Positions 30,601-41,068 of a DNA stretch of 64,000 nt are shown piece by piece. Positions within the stretch are counted from its first letter, which is position 1. Every line of letters begins with the position of its first letter. The DNA comes from JACDEA01 sp963742585. GTDB taxonomy: Bacteria > Actinomycetota > Acidimicrobiia > Acidimicrobiales > JACDEA01. The DNA is taken from NCBI GenBank assembly GCA_963742585.1, contig CAVUMI010000006.1:744001-808000 (forward strand). The letters are read 5' to 3'. A program made the position numbers and the translations under genes. The notes under the pieces are model-generated. The model was not told the origin of the DNA and ran no database searches. It saw nothing but the letters and a program-made list of their open reading frames with translations.

Positions 30601-33600
30601 AAAGATCCGGTCCGTGTTCTTCCGTCAGGCGGCTGACGGCTTCGACGCTTTCTACGAGCTGGGCGACGGCATCAAGCCGTTCGAAGCCAAGGTCGACGCG
30701 GATACCCGTAGCGGCCTCGGCGGACCGAACCCGACTGGACTAAAGCTCGACGGCAAGGTGCGGTTAACGCCATTGCCACAACGCGTCGCGGTGGGCCAGC
30801 ACGGCGGCGGCGACACGCCCATGGTCCTGAGCTACGACGCGTCCAGCGACGTCGACGTCGACGGCTTCGCCAACCTGGTGCTCGCCAAGTCACCCCCCGG
30901 CGCCACCTGCGGCGCGTCCGGAACCGCGTGCGCCACTCTCGACATCGACAACATCCCGGCGAAGTTCGTCGCCACCCTCGGTCGTGAGGGGCTGGCCCAG
31001 CCGAGCTCGGCGCTTCTCGAGCGCACAACGTTGAAGACCAAGTACGCCAACCTCAATGGTCCCGACAAGGTCGACGTGCGGGCCGAGGTGATCGCCGGTC
31101 TACCCACCGATACGCCGGTCTTCGGTGCGACACCGGTTCGGGCGCGCGTCGAACTGCTCGGTTTGCCGCGGTTCACCACCACGGTGATGGACAATCAGGT
31201 CACCAACCCCAACACCGCAGCCGAGGTCAAGGACCTCCAACGGTTCGCGATGCAGACCTGCGACGTCCTTCCCGGCGGACTCTGCGACGCCGGCACCGAG
31301 GACCAGCTCGACAGCCTCTACATCGAGGCCGGCACCTACCTGACCCGTCCACTCGGGATGCCGGCGCCGGGAGCGGGCATCACCGACCCGCTGTGGGCGC
31401 ACATCGTCGGCCGAGGGAACGACCTCCAGGCCGCCCTCAAGCTCGTCAACATCAGCGAGATCCAGTACGTGAACGACAAGGTGCGCGGATTGACCGCGGC
31501 CAAGGCTCGCATCGGCAACACCCAGCCCCTCACCGCCAAGGTCGACATCGAAGGTATGGCGCTGGGCGACATCGTTCTCGGCGCCATGGCGGTCAACGAC
31601 GCCACGCTCGACATCCACACGCTGGCCCGGATCAACCCGCTGCCGAGCAGCGTTGAGTTCTGCCTGCGCAGCTCGGGCAAGCCCACCGGCGGCCCCGCCT
31701 CCGCCAACCCGATCACCGCGACCTGCGAAGACACGACGCAGTTCGGCAACGTCACCGTGCCGCACACGCCGCTGTCGGTGGGGTACCTGGCGAACGCGGT
31801 GATCGACACCTTCAGCATCGAGGCCGACGTCGCCACGAAGGGCCTGTACAACGCGGGGCCGAGCGCCGGCTCGCCTATCGAGCCGCGCCGCCTCTACGGC
31901 AAGATCGTGGTCAGCGACATTCCCAAGAAGATCGTCCTCCACGTGCTTACGCCGGCCGACGACGCCGCCGGTAACAGCAAGGGCGCTACCCGCGTGCGCT
32001 ACGAGGCCCTCAACCCGGGTGGTCCGGGCATGTCGATCGAAGCGCGTGCCCACCAGACCATCGGCGACGCGGTTTGCCAGGACCCGCGGCCGACGGCCAC
32101 CGCGCTCTGCGTGGGCGCCACGTTGCGCGATCTGCCCCAGACCTTCTCGCTCGACTGGGAGCCGGACAAGTCGAAGGACAACCTCGATATCAAGACCACC
32201 GGCGGCGGCGGCGACATGGACTTCGACGACCTTGAACTGTCGTCGGTGAAGCCGCGACTCGACGGCGCCGGTGTTCCCGTCCTACCGCTGAAGTCCGACG
32301 TCATGATCGCCACCGGTGCGGTCAAGGGCATCGACCACAACATCACCGTCAAGGGCAATCTCGGCCTGCCCAAGGCCGAGGGCGGCAGCGGTGCGGTCGA
32401 TCTCACCGCAACGATCCGCATCAAGGAGATCACGGTCGCGGTCAAGAACTTCGTGGCGCCGAACCCGTTCGTCGCCGCGGTTCCGGCGCGGCCGGTCCAC
32501 AAGCACGCGGTAACGCCGTCGGTCCTCCAGACCGCGACCTTCCGCCAGCGGGGCGAGTTGTTCCTCGCTGAGGCCACCATCAAGGACGTCGCCGGGTTCG
32601 GTTACCGCGGCGTGACGACGAACTCCGGGGCTCCGACGGGAACGTCGGTCGTAACCGTCGACTTCGGGAAGAACTTCGCCGTCCGCGCCTACGCCGACAT
32701 CGCCCCCGACAACACGACGCGGATCATCGGCGACGTCTTGCTCGAACAGGTCCCCGCCGGCCTGAGCTTCTGCTTCCGCGGCCCGAAAGACCCGATCAAT
32801 GCGCCCGGAACCGGTCAGGAGAACTACTGCGACGACCTGACCAAGGAACACAAGGCCGACGACGGAGCTTTCCAGTTCCTGGGCTCGCCGGACGCCGACG
32901 ATCTCGACGGTCTCGACGTCGACGCATTCGTGCGGCTCGTCAACGGCAGCAGCACGAACATCCTGTCGGGGCGCGTGAACATCGACAACATCCCGTATCG
33001 CGTCGAGGGTGCGATCCCGGCGGGCGGCGGCAAGCGCCTCGACGTGGCCACCAAGGACAAGGACGGTAACCCGGACGGCATCGATCAGATCCGCTTTGCC
33101 TTCGCCACTTTCGACCTTCCGCGCGCCGGCACTGTCAACTACCCCGACGACCTCGAGTCGGGCTACACCTCGCTTACACCGGGTTACTCGCCGATCACCA
33201 CCGCGAAGGCGCCGTTCCCGCCGGTCACCGAACCCGGTCAGTACCTGAGCGCGGTCGCCGCGTTCGGCGATGTGCAGGTGGCCGGTCGCCTCGGCGGGCT
33301 CTCCGGCCCGGCGAGCCGGCTCCAGCGGATCCGGTACTCGCCCGAGCCATGCGCCAACCCGGACCCGGCGAACCGGGACGACTACCCGTTCTTCCCGCTC
33401 ACTGACGGGTCCTCCTACACGTGCATCCGCGCCGACCTACAACAGACGTCGGCGACGCCCGACCCGCTCGCCCTGCATGCGATCTACCGGGCCGACGACG
33501 GCAACGAGGTGCGGCTCACCAACGCCGGGATCAACGACCTGCCCGACTACATCCAGTTCACGATGAGCGACACGAAGACGAAGGACGGGCCCGACGGGTC

Positions 33601-36600
33601 GCCCAAGGACATTCTCCGCCGCCGCTGCCGGAGCAACACCGTCGAAACCGCAGCCCAGCCGAACGCCGCTTTGATCACGGACTGCATGCCACCGAAGATC
33701 CGCTTCGACCAGCCGCTCGACACTGTGCGGCTTTTCGGTGTGCTCGAAGCCGGACACCCGCAGGACATCAGCTCCATTGGCGCAGTGGTACCCCGCGGCG
33801 CGCTGGCCAACACGATGGCACTACCGACACCCGCGGGCTGGTCAGATTGGCACCCGACAGACCCGACCGGTATCCGGTTCCGCATCCTGGAGACCGACGA
33901 TGGGAACACGGCGGTCCGTGGTTCGTTCCGCCTTCCGATTCCGGCGTCGTTGACCATCGCCCACCCGCAGAGCACCGAGGTCGAGTCGGCGACTGACAAG
34001 CCGAACTACTACACGGCATCCGATACGCGCTTCCACTACATCGTCCGTGAGGCCGACGGCAACCCGGTCGCCTCGCTCGGCGAGCTGACCGGCATCATGC
34101 AGCAGGCCGACGGCACGCAGATCCTGGTCGGCGCGCCGTGCGCCAAGCTCCCAGCCGAGCGCCGCCGCGCGCTCACCGACAACGCGAATGTCGACGACCT
34201 CATCTACTCGAACATCGGCGCTTTCATCCCGCTGGCCAACCAGTACGACTGCGATCCTGACTACCGGCGTGGCGTGCCGATCCCCGGCGAGATCGGCATT
34301 TCGATGTACGACCGCACCCACAAGGGCACCGGCACCAGCTTCTTGCGTGTCGATGGCCGGGTCTCGACGCCGATTTCCGCCGGCGTGCGCATGTTCGGAG
34401 GCGACCCCACCGGCATCGGCATGCTCGAGGCCGAGATCAAGGATGTGCCTGGAACCGGTGCCGGGGTCGGCCCCGATGACGCCTCCTTCCGCCTCCAGTA
34501 CATGTCGTTGGGCGAGGGCGAGGATCCGCCTACGGGTGGCGGTGGCGGTGGCAGCGACCCACCCGAACCGTGCGTGTTCTGCACCGAGACCAATGTCCGC
34601 CTCGAGAAGGTATTTGCCAGTTTTGACTTCAAACCGGGCGGCTCGAACACGTTTGCCCGACGTGTCAACGCAACGCTTCGCAGCGACGGCCTCAAGAACG
34701 GCCTCGAGCTCGAGAGCTTCAGCGCAGTGGAGGGCGGCACCCACACGCCGGTGCGCGTCGTCGCCGAGGCCAAGGTCAACCCGCTCGACTTCCAGGCCCA
34801 CCTCGACCTCGTCCCGGTTTTCGACGATCTCGGCAACAAGCTGGCCGACTTCATCTCCAACGAGCTGGGTCTTCCCGATTGGATCGGCGACGTGCTCGGC
34901 TTCGTCGTCAAGATCGTTGGCCGACTCATCGCAAATCTGGTCCACGTGCGGGTCGAACTGGAGTCGCGCCTCGAAGCCGGGCTGGACTTCCAGAGCCACC
35001 ACCTCGAGTTCCGCCAGAACCTCCTCACCACACGGATGGAGAACCACGGTGGCGGCGATGCTCGAGCAGGCCCGTTCGACCTCTATGTGAAGCAGTTGGA
35101 GGCGTACGCAGCCGTCGGCGTGCGGATCAACCTGCCGTGGCCGCTGCCCGACGTCGTCATCGGGTTCACGCTGCTGCACGTCTACTTCCTGCCGGCGTTC
35201 CACGACCTCATACCGTTCAACCTGCAGTTCATCGACTGCGGTAGTCCGCTGAGCATCATCGCCAGCACCGTGCCGGGGTTGAACCTGCCCGCACCGCTGT
35301 TCCCGAACTCGTTCGGCGCGCTGTCGGGGCAGACCAAGAAGATCGTTATCTGGCCGTTCCAGGACCAGCGCATGACCTATGGCGGCTTCCTTGGGCCGCT
35401 GGTGCAGCTCGGCAGCATGCTGGCCGGACCGTTCTTCTGCTTCATGGGCGTGGACGATGGCGACATACCACTCGGTGTGCCCGGCGACCCGGTCACCGAG
35501 ACTCGTTGGGCCGGCCACCGCGTCTTCACCAGCGCGCTGCTCGACCCGTCGACGCTCACTCCTGGCGCGCCGGGTGGCATCGGTGAGCCTGACCCGCCGC
35601 CTGCACCGCCGCCACCTCCGCCGCCGCCACCGTTGCCGTTGCCGCATCCCGACTTCACGATCAACGCCGGGCTCGGTGATGTCGGGCTGTGCGGTGTCCA
35701 TGAGTTCGGCACGCTGACGATCGACGGAGGCCGGACGCTGAGCGTGGCGACCGGCGCCGACGGCGCCGCGGTGCCGACCCGCTCCGGTGACCCGGCGCGG
35801 GTCCGGTGCTTGGCGTCCGACGTTGGGTCACTGACCATCCTCGCCAACCGGATCGTCAACAACGGCACGATCGATGCGACCGGCACGCAAGCGACCGCGC
35901 TCCAGCCCCAAGGCGGCCCGAACCCGATCTACACCGGCAGCCCGGCGAGCGGAAACAGCGGCGGCGGCCACCACGGCGCGGGCGGCACCGGCTCCCAGGG
36001 CACCGGCGGCCAGGCCTACACCGATCCGGCCGGCCGCACGAGCGGGGTGACCGAACGCGGTATGCCGGGCGCGGGGACGGCGAAGGGGAACGGCGGCGGC
36101 GTGATCCAGCTGCTCGTCGAGCCACAGCCGTTCCGAGTCAATCCGGCCCTGCCCGAGATCAGCTACCAGTTCGGCGATATCCAGTCCACGGGCACTATTC
36201 GCGCCAACGGCACCGTTGGTGGCAGCGATACATCCGGCACGTGTGGCCAGAACGACGACCCGAGCACCGACGACGGCGACCCGAACACCACCGCCGACAA
36301 CGAGTTCATCGCGTTCTCCGGCAACCACGCGCCTGGCGGCGGCGGTGGCGGCGGCGGCGTCGTGCTCGCCGCATCGCGGCTCGACCTGAGCGGTCCGATC
36401 CAGGCCTTCGGCGGCAACGGCGGCTTCGGGCGCGCCGGCGGCGGCGGTGGTGGTGGTGGTGGCGTCGTGAAGCTGATTGCGCCGGTCCAGCGTCTCCTCG
36501 CCGGGTTCTCGGTCAACGTGGGCTTCGGGACCGCCGGTGGCGCGTGCACGGCGGGCGACAGCTCCTCGGGCATGCCGAAGCCGCAGGGCAACGCCGGCGG

Positions 36601-39568
36601 CGCGGGCGACCGCGTCGACGTTGTCACGCCGCTCGGGTCGGTGCAGGCGCCGGCCACATTCTGGAACCGCAACAGCGCCTCGCTACCGGTGCGGGCCGAG
36701 GGCTCGTACTCCAGTTCGACGCCGAGCGGGTTCACCGTTTACGTCTGCGGTTCCAAGGTGGCCGATGGCACGCCGCCGCCGTATGTCGACAACGCGCCGG
36801 TATCCATGCCTGGCCCGCCGGGGCCCGAGGACACGGTCTTCTCCGTCGAAGACCTCTTCACTGTGCCGCAGACGGGGCACAGCACGGGCGATCCATGCGG
36901 CACCGCCACCCAGTTGGCGTCCAAGAGCTTCAGCGTCTTCACAATTGATCCGGCTGATGCGAACGGCTTCGTGAACGTGCCGTTGAGCGGAACCGGCAAC
37001 GACGGCACGTGGGGTACCTACACGATGGTCGTTCGCGGTAGCGAGGTGTCGCGGCCGCCGAAGAAGGTGCAGTCGGTCTTCGGCATCGACAACTCGGCGC
37101 CGACAGTCAACATCACGGCACCGGCAGCCAACTTCGAGACGACGAACGTCGGCGTTGGGCTCAACTTCACCAGCGGTGACCAGGCGTTGCTGTCCGGCGT
37201 CGCGCTGATTGAGTGCCGGAACAGCGTGGCGCCGATCACGGCATTTGTGTCGTGTGCGTCGGGCGGGACGTTCAACTTGTCGCCGGGCGACGGCGCCAAG
37301 CAGATCACTGTTCGGGTGACCGACAACGCTGGGAACACCGCGACCGCGACGGTGAACGGCACGTTGTCGAACTCGCCGCCCACCGCCTCCGCCATCATTT
37401 CTGGCGGAACGATCGGCGGCGGCAGCTGGTACACGAGCGCGCCCAGCTACACGATCAACAACTACAGCCAGTCGCAGGGCATCGCCATCCACCCAGACAC
37501 ACCGTTCTTCTGGCGGTTCGACGACCTGCCCGAGACGGCGTGCGTCGGCCCCGCGACTTCCTGCACCGTCCCGGCATCGGCGTTCGACGCCCTGCCGCCT
37601 GGTGAGCACCGCCTGCACTTCACCGCCATGGACCGCCTTGGCAACCGCCTGTTCGGCGACGAAATGACCGCCACGCCCATTGTGAAGTGGGACAAGATCA
37701 GGCCGCTGGTCGAGCTGACCCTCGTCCCGAGGGACCCGGACACCAGCGACGGCTCGAACCTCTGGTTCACCGACCGGCCGTTCGTCGTGGTCTCGGGGAT
37801 CGATGGCTTCGGCGAATCTGGTCTCGCGAGTCGACAGGTTCAGGTTGACGGCGGTGGCTTCGTGAACTTCACGGTGCCGTTCGAGCTGCAACCGGGAACC
37901 CACACGGTCGACGTTCGCTCGACCGACGTCGCCGGCAATCCGAGCCTCGTCACCACGCGCACCAACATCCGTGTCGACGACGTCGCACCGGACATCGACA
38001 TTTCCCTGGCCGGCGGCACCGCAGGGAACGCCGGCTGGTTCATCGCGCCGCCGACGGTGACCTTTGGCGGCTTCAGTGACAACGCCGGCGGCGCCGGCGC
38101 GGCCACATCGGGCCCGATCCGCTGGCGGCTCGACAACGGCGGCGATCAACTCTGCGGCTTGCCGTCCTGCGCCGCTCCCACGCTGGCCACGGGCAACCAC
38201 CTGATCGGCGCATACGGGGTCGACGGCGTGGGCAACATCGGTAGCGAGACCGAGTCCGACGGCAACGTGACGGTGAAGGTCGACGGCGAGAAGCCGACCA
38301 CGACGATCTCGGTGCGCACCGATGTACCCGACGGCCTCAACGGCTGGTACCGCCGTGACCTCCCGTGGGTCCAGCTCAACGCGACTGACCAGCCCGCCGG
38401 GTACGGCCGCATCCTTCCCATCGGCTCGGGTGTCGCCTTGGTCGAGGTCAGCCTCAACGGCGGCGCCACTTTCAGCCCCTACACCGGTCCGTTCCAACTG
38501 CTCGGCGGATACAACGTCTGCGCCCGGGCAACCGACGTTGCCGGCAACGTCGAGGCCGCCGGCAACTGCAAGGTCGTCAAGGGCGACAACATCGATCCCA
38601 CCATCGGGATTTCCCTCGCCGGCCCGGCCGGCCTGGGCAGTTGGTGGATCGGCCCAACCACGGTCACCGTCTCCAGCGCGGATACCGGTGGCAGCAGTTT
38701 GGTCACCCCTGGTGCCGTGGGTACGCCGTGCTGGTGGGCGCCACCGCCTGCGCCGGTTCCCGCCGGCACCTGCGTCTCGGTCGACGGTCGTCCCTTCGTT
38801 CAGGTCACCGGTCCGCTCACGCTCGATGAGGGCGAGCACGTGGTCCATGCATTCTCGGTCGACTCGGCCGGTAACCGCAGCGCCACCGCCCACACCATTG
38901 TCAATATCGACCGCTCGCCGGCGGTGCAGTCGATCCGCTTGGTGCCGTTCGCGCCGCGCACGTCTGGCTGGTACCGCACGCAGCCCAACGTGGTCGTGCG
39001 CACGGTCGACGGCGATCAGAACAGTGGCGTGGGCCAGGTGCTGACCGGGCTCAACGCCCCGCCTGCGTCGCCGTACGCCCAGCCCATCGAGATCCCCGCT
39101 GGGCGTCATACCTTCGGGACCCAGGCCGTCGATCTCGCCGGTTTGCCCTCGCCGCTGCTCTCACAACTCATCGACGTCGACGTCACCGACCCCGTGCCTC
39201 GCGCTCTCAGCCCGACGCCGGCCATCTGGCTGCGGCTCTACAACCTGCTGGGCATCCTCAACCTCAGCACGCCGGCGGCCCAGCTGCACTGGGACGTCAA
39301 GGACGACCTCGGGCCGACGGCACGGGTGCGCGTCCTGGTGTTCAACCAGACCGGCAATGTCGTGCGCCAGCTCGACCACGGCCCGCTCGTCAACATCACG
39401 CCCGGCGGTCCGCCGACCCATGGCGTCACGATGTGGGACGGCCGGGACCACTCGCTTACCGGAATCGTGCCCGTCGGGCTCTACTACTACCGTGTTGTCG
39501 TTGTTGACGAAGCAGGCAATGTCGCCCAATCAGGTGAGTCGAGACCGATCCAGATCAAGCTGGGCTGA
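27632..39568 (+). CDS. giant repeat surface protein, ~3,980 residues (three frameshifts)
   Basis: One coding region interrupted by single-base shifts near 28720, 29060 and 29461, which together restore the first frame. N-terminus: a membrane/signal segment (LGGPLLALLVLGLAFVGSFF) and an FG-GAP-like IPVDVDGDLLPDIT. From ~28.4 to 33.6 kb there are long-period repeats of ~290-370 residues, each with an IxxIxxxxF...IGDG block (28.9, 29.7, 30.6, 31.4, 32.6 kb) and an LP motif after DI/NI (NLPAKIEARV, NIPAKFVATL, DIPKKIVLHV). A hydrophobic region (34.85-35.4 kb), a polyproline linker (35.6 kb), a Gly-rich domain (35.95-36.6 kb), Ig-like/OmpL47-like repeats with TDVAGN motifs (37.1-39.1 kb) and a FlgD-like C-terminus (VGLYYYRVVVVDEAGN) follow. 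Extracellular scaffold or adhesin is inferred; no LPXTG anchor is seen. Confidence 0.7.
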
Positions 39569-39571
39569 CCG

Positions 39572-40273
39572 GTGAGACGTTTCCTGCCCCTTCTCGGGGT
39601 CTTTGCCGCTGGTTTGGTGCTGGGCGGCGCCGTGATCTGGATGACCAGGGACGACGGCGACGGCGGGTCCGACAAGGTAGTCGCCGCCACGTCTACTACT
39701 GACCCTCTGTTCGCCCCGGCTGATGCCAATTCGACCGAAGCCCAGTTCCAGCGGCTGCTGAATGCCGGTCGCAAACTGACGTTCCATGTCCGTTACGCGA
39801 CCCAGGGCCAGGGCGGCACCACTGCCGAGCTCGAGCTGTGGAACCGCCCGCCCCAGGCCCGGCGCGACGTCAGGGCGGTAACCAATCAGGGCCGGGTGCA
39901 TTCGGCTGAGATCCGTCGCGAAAAAGACGTCCTTCGGTGCGTGGAGACCGAGAAGACCGAGTGGCAGTGCGCACCGCAGCCTGTCAGCGGCGAGCAGGAT
40001 CCGGGCGACCTGACGCTCGGTGCCCTCAAGAGCCTCGACGGATCGACGATGGAAGTACGCGAGGCGAGGATCCTCGATAACAACGTCAAGTGCTTCGTGA
40101 TCACGCCGCCCAAGGACACCAACGCCCTGAAGCAGGAGGTCTGCCTCACCGACGAAGGCATCCCCCTCAAGGTCGACGGTGGCGACGGCGCGGTTGTCGC
40201 CAACCTCTTTGAGCGCGAGGTCAAGGACGCGGCCTTCGAGCCGCCGACCCGGCCGCTCGGCGCCCAGCCGTGA
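39572..40273 (+). CDS. membrane-anchored exported protein, paralogue A
   Basis: 233 residues from GTG 39572. One N-terminal hydrophobic segment (LPLLGVFAAGLVLGGAVIWM) acts as anchor or signal; the rest is outside. The core reads KLTFHVRYATQGQGGTTAEL, ELWNRPPQARRDVR and has four Cys (VLRCVETEKTEWQC, VKCFVITPP, EVCLTDEGIPLKV) that could form two disulfides. The TFHVxY strand followed by LELWNRP resembles lipid-carrying LolA/LppX-type folds, an inference only. It follows the giant gene by 3 bp and overlaps paralogue B by 4 bp (GTGA). Confidence 0.65.
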   Translation: MRRFLPLLGVFAAGLVLGGAVIWMTRDDGDGGSDKVVAATSTTDPLFAPADANSTEAQFQRLLNAGRKLTFHVRYATQGQGGTTAELELWNRPPQARRDVRAVTNQGRVHSAEIRREKDVLRCVETEKTEWQCAPQPVSGEQDPGDLTLGALKSLDGSTMEVREARILDNNVKCFVITPPKDTNALKQEVCLTDEGIPLKVDGGDGAVVANLFEREVKDAAFEPPTRPLGAQP

Positions 40274-40956
40274 CGGAGGTTTCCGAGACATCGGCCCGGC
40301 CGTGGTGGCGCCGCGGGGGCGTCGTAGTCATCGCCGGCATGCTCGCTGCGGTCGTTCTCGGCTTCCTCGTCGGCCGCGTGCTCCGCGACGATGACAACAA
40401 CCGGGTCACGCTGCCCTTCCCCGAATCACAGCGCCCCCTCGGGCCTGGCGGCCAGGCGCTCGCGCAGCTGCTGACCGACGTCCGCGACAAGACCTTCCAC
40501 GTGAAGTACAAGGCGACCGGCGGTGAGGGTGTACAGAGCCTGGAGTGGTGGAACCGTCCCGGGCGCGCCCGGCAAGACACTGTGCTCGAGGCGGACAACC
40601 AACGGGTGCAGACCGCGTCCTTTTTGGAACGGACCTCGGCGCACACGTGTATCCGGGAAGGCAACGGGGAGTGGAAGTGCGAGGAGGTGCCCGTCCCGGA
40701 AACGACTACGCCGACAGGACTGATCGAGGCGCTGGCCGCTCAGCTGAGCGGTCGCTCGGTGACCGAACACAAGGACACCGTGGGCGGGCGCGCCGCGTGG
40801 TGCTTCGCGGTCGCGAAAACGGCGGCCCAGGACGCGGTTGAGGTGTGCACCGACCGTGACGGCGTTCCGCTCCGGATCGTGGCCGCCGGCGCCGGCTTCG
40901 AAGTCGAAACCATCGAGAGGCGCTTCGACAACAAGATCTTCACCCGCCCCGCTTAA
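40270..40956 (+). CDS. membrane-anchored exported protein, paralogue B
   Basis: 228 residues from GTG 40270. After a cytoplasmic stretch (MTEVSETSARPWWRRG) comes one membrane helix (VVVIAGMLAAVVLGFLVGRV), then KTFHVKYKATGGEGVQSLEW, WNRPGRARQDT, and the same four-Cys pattern as its upstream neighbour (HTCIREGNGEWKC, AWCFAVAK, EVCTDRDGVPLRI). The two proteins align over their whole exported domains and clearly arose by tandem duplication. It closes the operon; a palindromic hairpin starts 7 bp after its stop. Confidence 0.65.
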   Translation: MTEVSETSARPWWRRGGVVVIAGMLAAVVLGFLVGRVLRDDDNNRVTLPFPESQRPLGPGGQALAQLLTDVRDKTFHVKYKATGGEGVQSLEWWNRPGRARQDTVLEADNQRVQTASFLERTSAHTCIREGNGEWKCEEVPVPETTTPTGLIEALAAQLSGRSVTEHKDTVGGRAAWCFAVAKTAAQDAVEVCTDRDGVPLRIVAAGAGFEVETIERRFDNKIFTRPA

Positions 40957-40963
40957 ACGCCCA

Positions 40964-41008
40964 GTGTCGGTGTCGAATCGGTGGAAACCACCGATTCGAC
41001 ACCGACAC
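40964..41008. repeat. palindromic repeat element copy 2 / terminator hairpin
   Basis: Perfect 21-bp arms (40964-40984 and 40988-41008) with an AAA loop, immediately after the operon ending at 40956. Outer sequence GTGTCGGTG...CACCGACAC. It shares the first 17 bases of each arm with the element at 56191. No U-tract follows, so a terminator role is likely but not certain. Confidence 0.7.
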
Positions 41009-41054
41009 GTGCGCCTTTACGCTGCGCGCGGAATTTGGCCGTCCTGAGCGGTCG

Positions 41055-41060
41055 TAGTGT
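41055..41060 (+). promoter_or_regulatory. -10 element (TAGTGT) before the GH15 gene
   Basis: TAGTGT fits TAnnnT and ends 8 bases before GTG 41069; it supports that start over the upstream GTG 41057, which lies inside the element. Confidence 0.4.
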
Positions 41061-41068
41061 TCGGATCG

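Noticed and set aside
33842..35701. 619-codon minus-strand frame in the giant gene
   Set aside because: Antisense shadow with a His/Asp/Val-rich translation and no start signal.
36330..36470. GGC-rich tandem repeats as a CRISPR or minisatellite locus
   Set aside because: They encode poly-Gly in frame in the giant protein; no regular repeat-spacer order. No CRISPR array was seen anywhere in the window.
36683..39109. 808-codon open frame on the minus strand across the giant gene
   Set aside because: It is antisense to the Ig-like repeats; high GC leaves long chance frames. Its translation is Arg/Ala/Val-rich with no domain, while the plus strand shows repeated protein motifs.
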